Counted from the first letter of the stretch, positions 27,715 to 38,703 are shown. The stretch is DNA of 64,000 nt from Astrobacterium formosum (GCA_030848545.1 JAVDCA010000020.1:1-64000), one strand, 5' to 3'. Numbers and translations: made by a program. Notes: a model not told the origin generated them from the sequence alone.

Positions 27715-30700
27715 TCAGGCGGACTGGCTGATACGGGCGGGCTTCTTCCCCGGGAGCTTCTCCCCGGCCCATTCCAGCATGACGAAGAACGACGGCACGA
27801 ACAGGACGGCGAGCAGCGTGGACGCGAGCATGCCGCTCACCACCGCAACCCCGATCGACATACGGGCGGCGGCACCGGCGCCGCTGGCGAAGACGAGCGG
27901 CAGCATGCCGAGGATGAACGCGAATGACGTCATCAGGATCGGGCGGAAGCGCAGCCGGGCGGCTTCGACGGCGGCGTCCTCGACCGGCATGCCTTCGGCG
28001 CGCTTCTCGCGGGCGTATTCGACGATCAGGATCGCGTTCTTGGCGGCGAGCGCGATCAACAGCACGACGCCGATCTGGGTGTAGAGGTTGTTCGGCATGC
28101 CGGTGATCTCGAGGGCGGCGACGGTGCCGAGCAGCGCCAGCGGCACGGCGAGGATCACCGAAAGCGGCTGCAGCCAGCTCTCGTACTGCCCCGCCAGGAC
28201 GAAATAGACGAGAACGATCGCCACGGCGAAAATCATGTAGATCTGATTGCCGACGATCTGCTCCTGATATGACATGCCGGTCCAGGATGCGCCCATGCCG
28301 GACGGCAGCGTGACGTCGGCGGCCGCATTCATCAGCGTCATGGCCTCGCCCGAACTGAATCCGGACGCCGGACTGCCGGTCACCAGCGCGGCAGGATAGA
28401 GATTGTAGAGGGTGATGAGCGGCGGACCGACCTCGTCCTTGATGCTGGCCAGCGTGCCGAGCGGCACCATGGCGCCGTTACCCGCCTTCACCTTGAGCTG
28501 GAGCATGTCGTCCGGGCGCAGCCGGAACGCGGCATCGGCCTGCACATAGACCTGGAAGACGTTGTTGTACTTGGTGAACAGGTTGACGTAGCTCGAACCG
28601 AGATACGACTGCAGCGCGGCAAAGACCTGCCCGACCGTGACCCCCAGGGTCTCGGCCTTGACGCGGTCGACCACCAGCCGCACCTGCTTGACCTCGCCCT
28701 TGAACGTCGAGGCAACGTGCTCGAGCGTCGTCTGCGCCGACGCATTCTGGGCCAATCGTTCAGCGGCACTCTGCAGCGCCAGGAAATCGGAGTTGCCGTC
28801 CTTCTCCTGCACCATCAGGGAGAAGCCGCCGGTGTTGCCGATGCCTTGGATCGGCGGCGGCACGAGCACCTGGGCGGTCGCGGTCGCCATGCCGCCGAGC
28901 GCCGCCGTGATGTTGCGCACGATGCTGTCGAGGCTCAGCTCTTTGGTCTTGCGTTGGTCCCAGTCCTTCAACACGACATAGAGCATGCCGGCGTTGTAGA
29001 GCGTGGCATTGTTGTCGAGCGGCGAAACGCCCGAGACACCGATGACGCTGTCGACGCCGGGCGTCGCCCGCACCAGCTTGACGGCCTCCGATACGGCCGC
29101 GTCCGTTCGCCGGGACGAGGCGGCGTCGGGCAGCTTCAGGCTCACGACCAGGTAGCCCTGATCCTCGGTCGGCAGGAAACCCGAGGGCACCTGCGCCAGG
29201 CCGTAGAATGCGAGACCGATGAGCGCGAGGCCGACCGGCACCGTCACGGCAGTTGCGACGACGAGGCGGCGAACCAGGAACGCGTACCCCCGCTCGGCCA
29301 CGCCGTAGACCGCGTTGAAGCCGCGGAATACGATATTGCGCTCTTCCGGCGGCGTCGTCTTGCGCAGCCAGAGGGCGCACTGGGTGGGTTTGAGCGTCGC
29401 GGCATTGATTGCGGAAATGACCGCCGTCGCAGCGATCACCAGCGCGAACTGCTGATACATCTTGCCGGTGAGGCCGGGCAGGAACGCGGCCGGCAGGAAC
29501 ACGGCCATCAGCACCAGCGTGATACCGATGATCGGGCCGAACAGCTCCGACATCGCGCGCTCGGCGGCCTCCTGGCTCGGCATGCCGGCATCGATGTGGC
29601 GCGCGACGCCCTCGACGATGACGATGGCGTCGTCCACCACGATGCCGATGGCGAGCACCAGCGCGAACAAGGTCGTGGTGTTGACGGTGTAGCCGAGCAC
29701 AGCCATGGCGGCGAACGCCCCGATAATGGTGACGGGCACCGTCGTCGCCGGCACCAGCACGGCGCGCCAATCCTGCAAGAACAGGAGGATCACGATCAAC
29801 ACCAGCGCCGCCGCGATGACGAGAGTCTCGTAGATCTCGCTGATCGACGCCGAAATGAACTTGGTGCTGTCGAACGAGACCTTGTATTCGAGCCCCTGCG
29901 GAAAGGCCTTTGCCAGTTCCTGCATCTTGGCATTGGTGGTCGCCGCAACCGTCAGCGCGTTCGCGCCCGGCAGTTGCGAAATGGCGATCGCCGCCGAGGG
30001 CTTGCCGTCGATCGTTCCGGTGTGCCCATATGACTGCGAGCCGAGCTCCACACGGGCGACGTCGCGCACGCGAACCACACGACCACCGGCCTGATTGCTC
30101 GCCTTGACGACGATGCCCTCGAAATCCGCCGGCTCGCTGAACCGGCCGGTGACGTTGACGGCATACTGGAAGTTGACGAAATCGGGCGTGGGAGGCGCAC
30201 CGACCAGCCCGGCCGTCACGTCCGTGCTCTGCTGCTGGATCGCCGACACGACATCGCTCGGGACGAGGCCGTAGTTCTGAAGCTTGTCGGGATCGAGCCA
30301 GATCCGCATGGCATAGGATCCCGAACCGAAGATCGTGACGCTGCCCACGCCCGGCAGTCGCGCGAGTTCGTTTTGGAGGCTGATCTTGGCGTAGTTCGCG
30401 AGAAACAGATTGTCGTAGCGGCCGTCGGCCGAATACAGGTTGACGAACTGGAGGATCGACGTCGACTTCTTCTGGACGTTGAGCCCCTGGGTCGACACCG
30501 CCGACGGCAACTGGGCCGTTGCCAGAGCGACACGGTTCTGCACCAGCACCTGGGCCTTGTCGGTGTCGGTGCCGATATCGAAAGTGATCACCAGGCTGTA
30601 GCTGCCGTCGCTGGCACTGGTCGATTGCATGTAGATCATGCCCTCGACACCGTTGACCTGCTGCTCGATGGGCAATGCCACCGTATCCATGACGGTGCGG

Positions 30701-30864
30701 GCGCTGGCTCCGGGATAGGTCGCCGTGACCGACACCGTCGGCGGCACCACGTCCGGATACTGCGACACCGGCAGCCGCATCAGCGCGATCACGCCGACCA
30801 GGATCGTGACCAGCGCCAGCGTATTGGAGAGCACCGGCCGCTCGATGAAGAACCGCGAGAACAT
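27715..30864 (-). CDS. RND efflux permease, AcrB/MexF-like (HAE1)
   Basis: The 1049-residue pump has the typical HAE1 N-terminus ('MFSRFFIERPVLSNTLALV'), a porter domain with 'PVSQYPDVVPPTVSVTATYPGA', and TM4 aspartates in 'LAIGIVVDDAIVIVEGVARH'. The C-terminal region contains 'AAKNAILIVEYAREKR'. It exports hydrophobic and amphiphilic drugs through a tripartite complex with the adaptor encoded just upstream. Its length and motifs match AcrB/MexF closely. No outer-membrane factor or dedicated TetR lies next to it. Confidence 0.95.
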   Translation of the reverse strand: MFSRFFIERPVLSNTLALVTILVGVIALMRLPVSQYPDVVPPTVSVTATYPGASARTVMDTVALPIEQQVNGVEGMIYMQSTSASDGSYSLVITFDIGTDTDKAQVLVQNRVALATAQLPSAVSTQGLNVQKKSTSILQFVNLYSADGRYDNLFLANYAKISLQNELARLPGVGSVTIFGSGSYAMRIWLDPDKLQNYGLVPSDVVSAIQQQSTDVTAGLVGAPPTPDFVNFQYAVNVTGRFSEPADFEGIVVKASNQAGGRVVRVRDVARVELGSQSYGHTGTIDGKPSAAIAISQLPGANALTVAATTNAKMQELAKAFPQGLEYKVSFDSTKFISASISEIYETLVIAAALVLIVILLFLQDWRAVLVPATTVPVTIIGAFAAMAVLGYTVNTTTLFALVLAIGIVVDDAIVIVEGVARHIDAGMPSQEAAERAMSELFGPIIGITLVLMAVFLPAAFLPGLTGKMYQQFALVIAATAVISAINAATLKPTQCALWLRKTTPPEERNIVFRGFNAVYGVAERGYAFLVRRLVVATAVTVPVGLALIGLAFYGLAQVPSGFLPTEDQGYLVVSLKLPDAASSRRTDAAVSEAVKLVRATPGVDSVIGVSGVSPLDNNATLYNAGMLYVVLKDWDQRKTKELSLDSIVRNITAALGGMATATAQVLVPPPIQGIGNTGGFSLMVQEKDGNSDFLALQSAAERLAQNASAQTTLEHVASTFKGEVKQVRLVVDRVKAETLGVTVGQVFAALQSYLGSSYVNLFTKYNNVFQVYVQADAAFRLRPDDMLQLKVKAGNGAMVPLGTLASIKDEVGPPLITLYNLYPAALVTGSPASGFSSGEAMTLMNAAADVTLPSGMGASWTGMSYQEQIVGNQIYMIFAVAIVLVYFVLAGQYESWLQPLSVILAVPLALLGTVAALEITGMPNNLYTQIGVVLLIALAAKNAILIVEYAREKRAEGMPVEDAAVEAARLRFRPILMTSFAFILGMLPLVFASGAGAAARMSIGVAVVSGMLASTLLAVLFVPSFFVMLEWAGEKLPGKKPARISQSA

Positions 30865-30894
30865 GGACGTTCGCCTTGCCGTTGCGGTGGGCGG

Positions 30895-32109
30895 TCAGCG
30901 GCCACTGGCCGCGTCGGACGAGATCGAAGCCGGCGCCGGCTTCGCCGCCTCGGAGAACGCGGTCATCTGACCCGGCTGCGGGTCGACCTTGTTTCCGGGA
31001 ACCGCCCGCTGGGTGGCGCCGATCACGACCTTGTCGTCGATCGCGAGGCCTTTCGTGACGACGCGAAGCTGCCCCTGCAGCGGACCGGCCGTCACCTGGC
31101 GCTGCTCGACGACGTCGTCCTTGCCGACGATGAGCACGTAGCTGCCCGTCTGGTTCGACGCGACCGCCGTGTCGTCGACGAGCAGGGCCTTGTCGATCAT
31201 CCCGATGGGCACGCGCACGCGCACGAACAGGCCGGGCACCAGATCGATGTTCTTGTTGCTCAGGATCCCGCGCATCTGCAGCGTGCCGGTGCCGGATTCG
31301 ACCTGGGGCGCGATGTAGTCGATCTTGCCCTTGTACCTGAATGTGGTGTCGGTCGGCAGCGCGAGCTCGATCGGAATGTCCTGGTCACGTTCGCGCATCT
31401 GCTTCAAGGTCGTGCCCTGCTTGGCCAGCGCGTCGCGCATGTCGATCTGCTGTCGTTCGGACATGTTGAAGTAGACATGGATCGGGTCGACCTGGACCAG
31501 GGTCGCGAGCTTGGTCGGCCCCGACTGCCCCACGAGCGCGCCGACATCGACCAGATGGCGGGTCAACACGCCGTTGAACGGCGCCTTGATGGCGGTGTAG
31601 CCGAGCGAATTCTCGGCGATCGACAGATTCGCCCGGCCGACCGCGACCATCGCATTCGCGGTATCGAGCGCCGTCTTGGCTTCATCGACGGTGCGCTGCG
31701 ACGCAAAATCCTTCTGCCCGAGGGTGGACTGGCGGGAGTATTCGCGCTCGGCGTTGGCCTGCTTGGCTTCGGCGCTCATGAGCTGCGCCTTCTGCAATTC
31801 GTACTGGGCTTCGTACTGCTTCTTCTCGATCTCAAAAAGAAGTTGGCCCTGCTTCACCGGTGCGCCATCGCGGACATTGATCTTTTCGAGGAATCCCTGC
31901 ACCCGCGCTTCCAGGTCGACCGATGCGACCGGCGCCGTATTGCCGGTGAACTCGGCGTAGAGAGTGACCTTTTGCTCGATCGGCGTCGCCACCGTCACTT
32001 TCGCCGGTGGAGGCGCCACATAGGCGTTTTGCTTGTTGCATCCGGGGAGAATGGCTATCGCGGCGAACGCCACCACGACGGCCAGACGACGTTGAGCTTG
32101 GCACGACAT
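30895..32109 (-). CDS. RND efflux adaptor lipoprotein, AcrA/MexE-like
   Basis: The 404-residue protein has a lipoprotein signal ('AILPGC', Cys about 24), so it is anchored to the inner membrane like AcrA. It has lipoyl halves ('RDGAPVKQGQLLFEIE' and 'IKAPFNGVLTRHLVDVG') and a coiled coil (100-160) rich in Ala and Gln. I chose ATG 32109 because it puts the signal first; the frame is open to 32166. It lies 30 nt before the permease in the same operon. Confidence 0.92.
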   Translation of the reverse strand: MSCQAQRRLAVVVAFAAIAILPGCNKQNAYVAPPPAKVTVATPIEQKVTLYAEFTGNTAPVASVDLEARVQGFLEKINVRDGAPVKQGQLLFEIEKKQYEAQYELQKAQLMSAEAKQANAEREYSRQSTLGQKDFASQRTVDEAKTALDTANAMVAVGRANLSIAENSLGYTAIKAPFNGVLTRHLVDVGALVGQSGPTKLATLVQVDPIHVYFNMSERQQIDMRDALAKQGTTLKQMRERDQDIPIELALPTDTTFRYKGKIDYIAPQVESGTGTLQMRGILSNKNIDLVPGLFVRVRVPIGMIDKALLVDDTAVASNQTGSYVLIVGKDDVVEQRQVTAGPLQGQLRVVTKGLAIDDKVVIGATQRAVPGNKVDPQPGQMTAFSEAAKPAPASISSDAASGR

Positions 32110-32314
32110 GTCATCAAACCACGACAGATTTGGCGGGCCGTCCCGGCTCGGCAGGCTCGAATTCACGGTTCGAACAGGTCGAGCGGTACGCCGTTCCTGG
32201 ATGGAAGCTCGATGGGCTCCACCTCTATAATTGCGATCAATTTAAATACTATTTAGGCCTCAGGACACGCAGATACCTTCGAATGCGAAGTCGCCGACCT
32301 GAGCCACCGCCTCG

Positions 32315-33100
32315 CTAAATCAACGCCGGCAGGATCGCATCCAGGAACGCCTCGGACGCCGTTTGCGACGCCGCGTGCCCGCCCCAGGGAAGCCTGACCC
32401 TTCGGGCGCCCGAAATGCCGCTCGCCAATTCCTCGGACAGGTGCGGCGGCGTCAACTGGTCGTCGTCGGCGCTGATGACCAGGGTACGCGCCCTCATCCG
32501 GCCGATGGACTTGCGGCGGTCGAAATCGAGCAGCATGTCGACCCGCCCCGCCAGGGTTTCGACCGGTGGACTGGAGGCGATCATGCCGGCGATCAGGCGA
32601 TCGAGACGGGCCTTGTCCTCGCCGATCCACCTTGCGGGATAAAGAAAGAGCGGCGTCGCCCGGTGATAGGCGGCGGCCCCGGCAGCCAGCAGCAGCTCCT
32701 TGCGGACCGAGAAGCAGAGGTCGAAATACGGATCCGGCCCGGCCCATCCGGCGTAGAGGACCAGCCCGTCCAGGCGTTCAGGGACTTCAGCCCCCAGGAT
32801 CTGGCCGACCGCCGCCCCGGTCGAATGCCCGACCAGATGCATCCGTCCGATTCCCAGATGATCCGCCAGAGCGAGCACGTCGTCGGCGAGCGCCTCCACC
32901 TTGTGAACGGTGCGACGGCTGGTGGTTTCACCCGTCCCCATGTGGTCGTGGGTGATCACCGTGAAGCGCTGCGTCAGCGCCGGCATGAGATTGTCCCAGT
33001 AGCGCCGCGAGCCGCCCAGCCCGGTCACCAGCATCAGCGGCGGACCGTCGCCGGCGACATCGTAGACCAGGGTCCCATCGGGTCGTTCAAGTGACGGCAT
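32315..33100 (-). CDS. Alpha/beta hydrolase (RutD/3-oxoadipate enol-lactonase type)
   Basis: The 261-residue cytoplasmic hydrolase has nucleophile Ser in 'LVGHSTGAAVG', an Asp in 'SADDDQLTP' and a His in 'WGGHAASQ'. The fold and the 'THDHMGTGETT' oxyanion region match the RutD/enol-lactonase group. It is the last gene of the NMT1/SsuA-type transporter operon, so it probably acts on the imported compound or its product. ATG 33100 is preferred over the longer frame (33160) because it gives a normal N-terminus; the ribosome site is weak. Confidence 0.75.
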   Translation of the reverse strand: MPSLERPDGTLVYDVAGDGPPLMLVTGLGGSRRYWDNLMPALTQRFTVITHDHMGTGETTSRRTVHKVEALADDVLALADHLGIGRMHLVGHSTGAAVGQILGAEVPERLDGLVLYAGWAGPDPYFDLCFSVRKELLLAAGAAAYHRATPLFLYPARWIGEDKARLDRLIAGMIASSPPVETLAGRVDMLLDFDRRKSIGRMRARTLVISADDDQLTPPHLSEELASGISGARRVRLPWGGHAASQTASEAFLDAILPALI

Positions 33101-33170
33101 GGCTTCATCCGCGTGACAACAGGATCGAAATCGCGGCGCCCCGTGGCCGCCCAACCGCAAGCCTCACCGA

Positions 33171-33986
33171 TCAGGCCCCGTATCGCTTCAGCGCAAACGC
33201 CTCGGCCACGACGACGAGCGCGTAGAGGGCGAGGCCGATCACGCACAGAAGGACGATCGAGGCGAAGATGAGCGCCATTTCGGCCTGGGAGGCGGCGAAC
33301 AGGATCATGTAGCCCAGTCCCGCCTGCGCGGTGATGAACTCGCCGACGATGACGCCGATCATCGCGAAGGTGATCGCGATCTTCAGGCCGGAAAAGATGT
33401 GCGGCACCGCCGCCGGAAAGCGCACCTGCGTATAGATCTTCCACCCTTTCGCACCCACCGCCCGGCACAGGCGCAGGAGTTCGCGGTCGACAGACACGAG
33501 CCCCGTGAGGGTCGCGACGACGACGGGAAAGAACGAGATGAAGACCGAGAAGGTGACGCGCGACGAACTGCCGATGCCGAGCCAGACGATGAACAGCGGC
33601 GCCAGCGCGATCTTCGGAATGAGCTGGAAGAACACGATGTTCGGGTAGAGCGCCTCACGGGCGAACCGCGACGCGCTCACCAGGACCGCCAGCCCAATGC
33701 CGAGAACCGCCGAAATCGCGAAGCCCGCGATGGTCTCCAAGGTCGTCGGGACGGCATGCTGGAGCAGGAACGGCAGCGTCTCGGCGAGCCGCATGGCGAC
33801 CGCCGACGGCGCCGGCAACAGCACGTCGGGGATATGGCGAATGCGCACGACCGCTTCCCACGCGGCGATCACCGCCGCCGCGGTGACGAGCGGAAGCACG
33901 ACGGCGCGCGAGTACAGCAGCGCCGCCAGCTGCAGGACCAGCGGCCGCCGGGCCGGCGGCGTGGGTGGTTCGCGGGTGTCGGTCAT
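33171..33986 (-). CDS. ABC transporter permease (SsuC/TauC type)
   Basis: The 271-residue inner-membrane subunit has about six helices and the BPD_transp_1 coupling loop 'LCRAVGAKGWKIYTQVRFPAAVPHIF'. It works with the ATPase and binding protein encoded upstream to import an aromatic, pyrimidine or sulfonate compound. It lies 40 nt after the ATPase gene. Confidence 0.92.
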   Translation of the reverse strand: MTDTREPPTPPARRPLVLQLAALLYSRAVVLPLVTAAAVIAAWEAVVRIRHIPDVLLPAPSAVAMRLAETLPFLLQHAVPTTLETIAGFAISAVLGIGLAVLVSASRFAREALYPNIVFFQLIPKIALAPLFIVWLGIGSSSRVTFSVFISFFPVVVATLTGLVSVDRELLRLCRAVGAKGWKIYTQVRFPAAVPHIFSGLKIAITFAMIGVIVGEFITAQAGLGYMILFAASQAEMALIFASIVLLCVIGLALYALVVVAEAFALKRYGA

Positions 33987-34026
33987 GTCCTCGGATCGGA
34001 TCGGCAGCGGTCTGCGTGTCGGGCGG

Positions 34027-34848
34027 TCATTGGACGACCGGTTTGTGGACGATGGAGGCCTTGAGATACAGGTAGAGTTCGTTGAACGCCGGGTCCGCCT
34101 CCACGCTCGGCTTGCGCGGCCGCGGGAAAGGCACGCGGATGTCCTCGATGATCGTCGACGGACGACGACCCATGACCAGGACCCGATCCGAAAGGAAGAT
34201 GGCCTCGCGGATCGAATGGGTGATGAAGATCGCGGTTTTGTGGGTGGAATCCCATATGCTCGCCAGAGCTAGGCCCATCTCGTCGCGGGTGATCGCATCG
34301 AGCGCGGAGAACGGCTCGTCCATCAGCAGAATGCTCGGATCGTTGATGAGCGCGCGGGCCAGCGCGACGCGCTGGCGCATGCCGCCCGACAACTCGCGCG
34401 GACGCTTGTCGCGGAATTGCCAGAGGTCGACCATGTGGAGCAGATGCTCGGCCCTCTTGCGATCGTCCGGCATGATCGGCCGGCACATGCTGACCGGAAA
34501 CAGAACATTGTCGAGGACGGAGCGCCACGGCAACAAGGTCGGGTCCTGGAACATCATCCCGGCCGTCGTCTGGGGACCGGTCACCGGCTGCCCGTCGAGC
34601 GTGATGACCCCGGAGGTGGTGGGCTCGAGGCCCGCCACCATCAGCATCAGGGTGCTCTTGCCGCAGCCCGACGGGCCGAGAACCGCCACGAAGTCGCCGC
34701 TGTCGATCTCGAAGTTCGCTTCCGCCACCGCTTCCACCGGACCGGACGCCGTCCAGTAGACTTTCTGGACGGCGCGGGCGGTGATCGCATGGAACTCGTT
34801 CGCGGGTGGCTCGAACGGCAGTTCGGGCTCGACGATGACGCGGCTCAT
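34027..34848 (-). CDS. ABC transporter ATPase (SsuB/TauB type)
   Basis: The 273-residue ATPase has Walker A 'GPSGCGKST', a Q loop ('MMFQDPTLLPW'), signature 'LSGGMRQRV', Walker B 'ILLMDEPFSALD' and a switch His ('FITHSIREA'). The start overlaps the binding-protein stop by ATGA, which rejects the longer frame to 34896. It energises the permease at 33171. Confidence 0.95.
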   Translation of the reverse strand: MSRVIVEPELPFEPPANEFHAITARAVQKVYWTASGPVEAVAEANFEIDSGDFVAVLGPSGCGKSTLMLMVAGLEPTTSGVITLDGQPVTGPQTTAGMMFQDPTLLPWRSVLDNVLFPVSMCRPIMPDDRKRAEHLLHMVDLWQFRDKRPRELSGGMRQRVALARALINDPSILLMDEPFSALDAITRDEMGLALASIWDSTHKTAIFITHSIREAIFLSDRVLVMGRRPSTIIEDIRVPFPRPRKPSVEADPAFNELYLYLKASIVHKPVVQ

Positions 34849-35966
34849 CCCAGGATGGCCGCGTATTCGGCCACGTTCTTCTTCACGGTGGCCCACTGGT
34901 CCGCCGTGAGCTTGCCCGCATCGCCGACGAAGTCATTGATGAAGAGCTTGGCGGGATCGGGGCGCTTGGCATCTTTCGGCGCCCCGAATTCCATGACCAT
35001 GTCGACCATCGCGCCGGCCTTCGCCATGTCGGTGTAGCCGAGCGAATGCTTTTCGGCCTCGGGCGCCAACAGCGTGTAGTGCATCAGCGCCTGGGAAATG
35101 ACGGCATTTTCCCGGCCGCCCTTGACGACCCCCACTTCGGGCACTTCCTTGAGGAAGATGTCGACACCCGCCTCGGGGTCCTTGAGCGCATGGACGAGCC
35201 CTTCCACCAGGGCGTCGGTCACCGCCTGGCAAAGCCCGCGGTCCTTCGCGAGCGTCTCCGCACGCGTCAGCACCTGCCCGGCATAGAGCGAAACGTCGTA
35301 TTTGCTCCACAGCATGAAACGGCACGGCTGCTTGAGCGCCATCATCACCGGCACGGTGGAGGTGCCGATCGCCGTGATGGCGTCCACCTGCTTGTTGATG
35401 ACGCTCTGCTCGAGCACGCGATTGTCCATCTGCACCATGGTGATGCCGGAGGTATCGATGCCCGCCTTCTTGGCAAATGCCGGCCAGTACGGCGCTTCCG
35501 CAGACGTCGACACGATGCCGATCTTCTTGCCCTGAAGGTCTTTCGGAGCCTTGATCGGGCTGTCGGTCCGCAGCGCGATGCCCATGGTGGCGTCGTAGCC
35601 GAGCGTGCCCATGGCGACCAGAGGCAGCCCGCGTGCGGCACCCAGGATGACGCCGCCCGCGAAGACGAATCCGAAATCGAACTCACCCGCCCCGACCGCC
35701 TGCGCCGCCGCAACCGAGCCAAAGCCGCGCGAGATGGTCACGTCGATACCGCGCTTTTTGAAATAGCCCTGGTTCTTGGCCACATACGTAAAGAGCGTGG
35801 ATCCGTTGGCGAGCCACGGAAGCGTCAACTTGATCGCGCGCGTTTGCGCGATGCTGGGCGTCGCCAAAGGAAGGCCGCCAGCCGCGCCGAGCGCCAGAGC
35901 GGCACCAGTCTCGAGGAACGCACGGCGGGACACGCGACGGTGCGAGGTGGGCCTATTGTCTGACAT
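34845..35966 (-). CDS. ABC transporter substrate-binding protein (NMT1/SsuA family)
   Basis: The 373-residue periplasmic protein has a Tat-type signal ('SRRAFLETGAALALG', cleaved after 'SIAQ'). It has the NMT1/THI5-like fold, with 'YFKKRGIDVTISRGFGS' and 'GEFDFGFVFAG' in the first lobe. Members bind aliphatic sulfonates, thiamine pyrimidines, phthalates or related compounds; nothing here fixes the ligand. It is the first gene of the four-gene operon. Confidence 0.9.
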   Translation of the reverse strand: MSDNRPTSHRRVSRRAFLETGAALALGAAGGLPLATPSIAQTRAIKLTLPWLANGSTLFTYVAKNQGYFKKRGIDVTISRGFGSVAAAQAVGAGEFDFGFVFAGGVILGAARGLPLVAMGTLGYDATMGIALRTDSPIKAPKDLQGKKIGIVSTSAEAPYWPAFAKKAGIDTSGITMVQMDNRVLEQSVINKQVDAITAIGTSTVPVMMALKQPCRFMLWSKYDVSLYAGQVLTRAETLAKDRGLCQAVTDALVEGLVHALKDPEAGVDIFLKEVPEVGVVKGGRENAVISQALMHYTLLAPEAEKHSLGYTDMAKAGAMVDMVMEFGAPKDAKRPDPAKLFINDFVGDAGKLTADQWATVKKNVAEYAAILG

Positions 35967-36427
35967 GCTATGGAGGTCCTTGTTCAGGAACGGCTTTCTG
36001 CACCAAGCCGCCTTCCCGTTGTCGGTCGCGCCGAATTAGCCAGATTCATGCCATGGCGAGCGATCGAGGATGATCGCAGCACTTGAACGCCGCGCGAGTG
36101 ATAGCCCAACTCGATGCTATTGTGGGCGTGGCGCCGTTTTTTGCACAGAAGATCGAGGCGACGAAAACCGATACGCAATCATCGGGCGCATTCCACCGCA
36201 CGTCCCGCATTGATGTATAGCTATGTATGCTTACACGTCTCGATGCCAGGAAAATCGTGCGCCTGCAGCGGCGGCATTCGATGGGTATTCATTGGGCGAA
36301 CTGCTTGTTTGGCAGGCTCTTCGCAGCGGGTCCGGATGATAAAACGGGCAGGCGAGCAGCCGCGCCAATTGCCGAGGCGCGGTCGTGGCGCGCCAAGCGG
36401 CAGAACTGCGTAATAGCCCGGATCGCC
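35967..36427. other. Gene-free spacer upstream of the NMT1-type operon
   Basis: About 460 bases. It must hold the promoter of the minus-strand operon at its left side. I see an ATGTAT-AGCT-ATGTAT direct repeat around 36211-36226 but no credible gene, and no clear terminator for the phosphoribosyltransferase to the right. Confidence 0.5.
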
Positions 36428-37159
36428 TCAAATATCGGCGAGCGTTTCCGGCATCGCCACCCAGCCGTCTTCGACCTTGCGGAACAGCGGGCAAGCAAAC
36501 ACCGCTTTCACGAGAGCCGGCGCCTGCGGAGACAGTTCCTCGGCAAGCTTGCGCTGCCAGACATTACCCTGGCTCATCGCCAGCACGATGGCGGAGATCG
36601 ATACGCCGAGTTTCGCCATCAGGCGCGCCACCGCGACAACGGTAGAACTCGACGAAATCGTATCGTCCACCAACGCGACTTTGCGGCCGGCGAGGCGCGG
36701 CACGAGATTTGGATCGACGTATACCCGCTTGCCCGGCACCGGCGTAGTGATCGAGTGCACCGGCTCCGACAGCTCATCGTCGTACCAGTATTTCCGGGAG
36801 TAACTGAGCGGCACGTAGTTGGGATGGCCCAGACGCTCGGCGACCAGCGGCGCCAGCGCCAGACCAAGGGTCGGCATGCCGACCACGATCTCGGCGCCTT
36901 CGGCGAGTGCCGCCATGCCGTCGGCGAGTGCGGCCACCACCGTGTGCGCTCCGTGGGTGGGCTGGAGAGAGGCGACGGCATGTTCGCCGTCGGGAAGTTC
37001 ACGCAGAGGCAATTCGAGGATACGCCCATCGCGTAGACGCGCCGGATAACGGTATTGGTAGGGTGGCTGCGCCGCCCCGGCCGGATGGCCCGGGGGCAGC
37101 AGCGTCTGCCAACAGAGGGTCGTCGGCTCGGTGAAGTGACGCGGGCGGGTCGCGGACAT
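36428..37159 (-). CDS. Type I phosphoribosyltransferase
   Basis: The 243-residue protein has the PRPP-binding loop 'KVALVDDTISSSSTV' (about 157-171). This is the hallmark of purine or orotate phosphoribosyltransferases, which join a free nucleobase to PRPP. It has an extra N-terminal portion of about 90 residues before 'VVGMPTLGLALAPLVAE'. It is the last gene of the Liv-type operon, 91 nt after livF, which suggests that the imported compound is, or is converted to, a nucleobase-like ring. ATG 37159 is used; the frame opens at 37210, but that stretch is a tandem repeat. Confidence 0.75.
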   Translation of the reverse strand: MSATRPRHFTEPTTLCWQTLLPPGHPAGAAQPPYQYRYPARLRDGRILELPLRELPDGEHAVASLQPTHGAHTVVAALADGMAALAEGAEIVVGMPTLGLALAPLVAERLGHPNYVPLSYSRKYWYDDELSEPVHSITTPVPGKRVYVDPNLVPRLAGRKVALVDDTISSSSTVVAVARLMAKLGVSISAIVLAMSQGNVWQRKLAEELSPQAPALVKAVFACPLFRKVEDGWVAMPETLADI

Positions 37160-37160
37160 C

Positions 37161-37197
37161 GGACAGGACACTCGGGACAGGACTCGGGACAGGACTC
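37161..37197. repeat. Three-unit tandem repeat in the phosphoribosyltransferase leader
   Basis: GGACAGGACACTC is followed by two identical GGGACAGGACTC units. The block lies immediately before the ATG of the phosphoribosyltransferase gene, where its ribosome site should be. Slippage in copy number would change the leader, or the N-terminus if an upstream start is used. Confidence 0.75.
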
Positions 37198-37250
37198 TGG
37201 GTTGGCGCACAGCGCGCGACCAAAGCCGCGAACGGCGACGGCGTCAATGA

Positions 37251-37948
37251 TCAGATGTGGCCGAGATAGAGATCGGCGGCACGCTCGTCGGCAAGCAAGG
37301 TGTCTGCGGCACCGCTCATGGCGACCCGGCCGCCGTCCATGATGGCACCACGATGCGAGATGGCGAGCGCCTGGCGGGCGCGCTGCTCGATCAGCAGCAC
37401 GGCGGTGCCGTCGGTGGCGAGGCTCGCGACCCGCGCGAGACTGTCCTTGACCAGCGCCGGCGCCAGCGCCGCCGTCGGCTCGTCGAGTACGACGACGCGC
37501 GGACGGGTCATGAGGGCTCGGGCGTAGGCGAGTTGCTGGCGCTCGCCACCCGACAGGCTGCCGGCGCGCATGCGCTTGCGCTCCGCGAGCGCCGGAAACA
37601 GGGCAAACAGCTCGGCAATACGCGCCTTGCGGTCGCGGACGCCCTCGACCACTTCGAGATTCTCGAACACGGCGAGCGAGGGAAACACATTGGCGACCTG
37701 CGGCACGTAGCCGATGCCGCCCTGGGCGCGCCGCTCGGTCGGCATATGGGTGATGTCGACGCCGTCGAGGACGACGCGGCCGCAGACCCGCGGCAGCAGG
37801 CCGACCACGGCCTTGGCGAGCGTCGACTTGCCCGCCCCGTTGGTGCCTGCAATGGTCAGGATCTCGCCGGCATCGAGCGCGAGATCGACCCCATTGAGGA
37901 TGTCGACCTCGCTGTAGCCGCCACGCAGATCCTCGACGCACAGAACGC

Positions 37949-37952
<4 letters not shown>
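37251..37952 (-). CDS. livF: Branched-chain/amide ABC transporter ATPase (LivF)
   Basis: The 233-residue ATPase has Walker A 'GTNGAGKST', signature 'LSGGERQQL', Walker B 'VVVLDEPTAAL' and the LivF-type 'GIGYVPQVANVFPSLAVFENL'. The GTG start overlaps the livG stop (GTGA). The open frame continues to 38030 but lies inside livG. Confidence 0.93.

Positions 37953-38703
<751 letters not shown>

Noticed and set aside
36227-37036. A 269-codon plus-strand frame across the phosphoribosyltransferase region
   Set aside because: It is a shadow: the minus-strand phosphoribosyltransferase has its PRPP loop and operon context.
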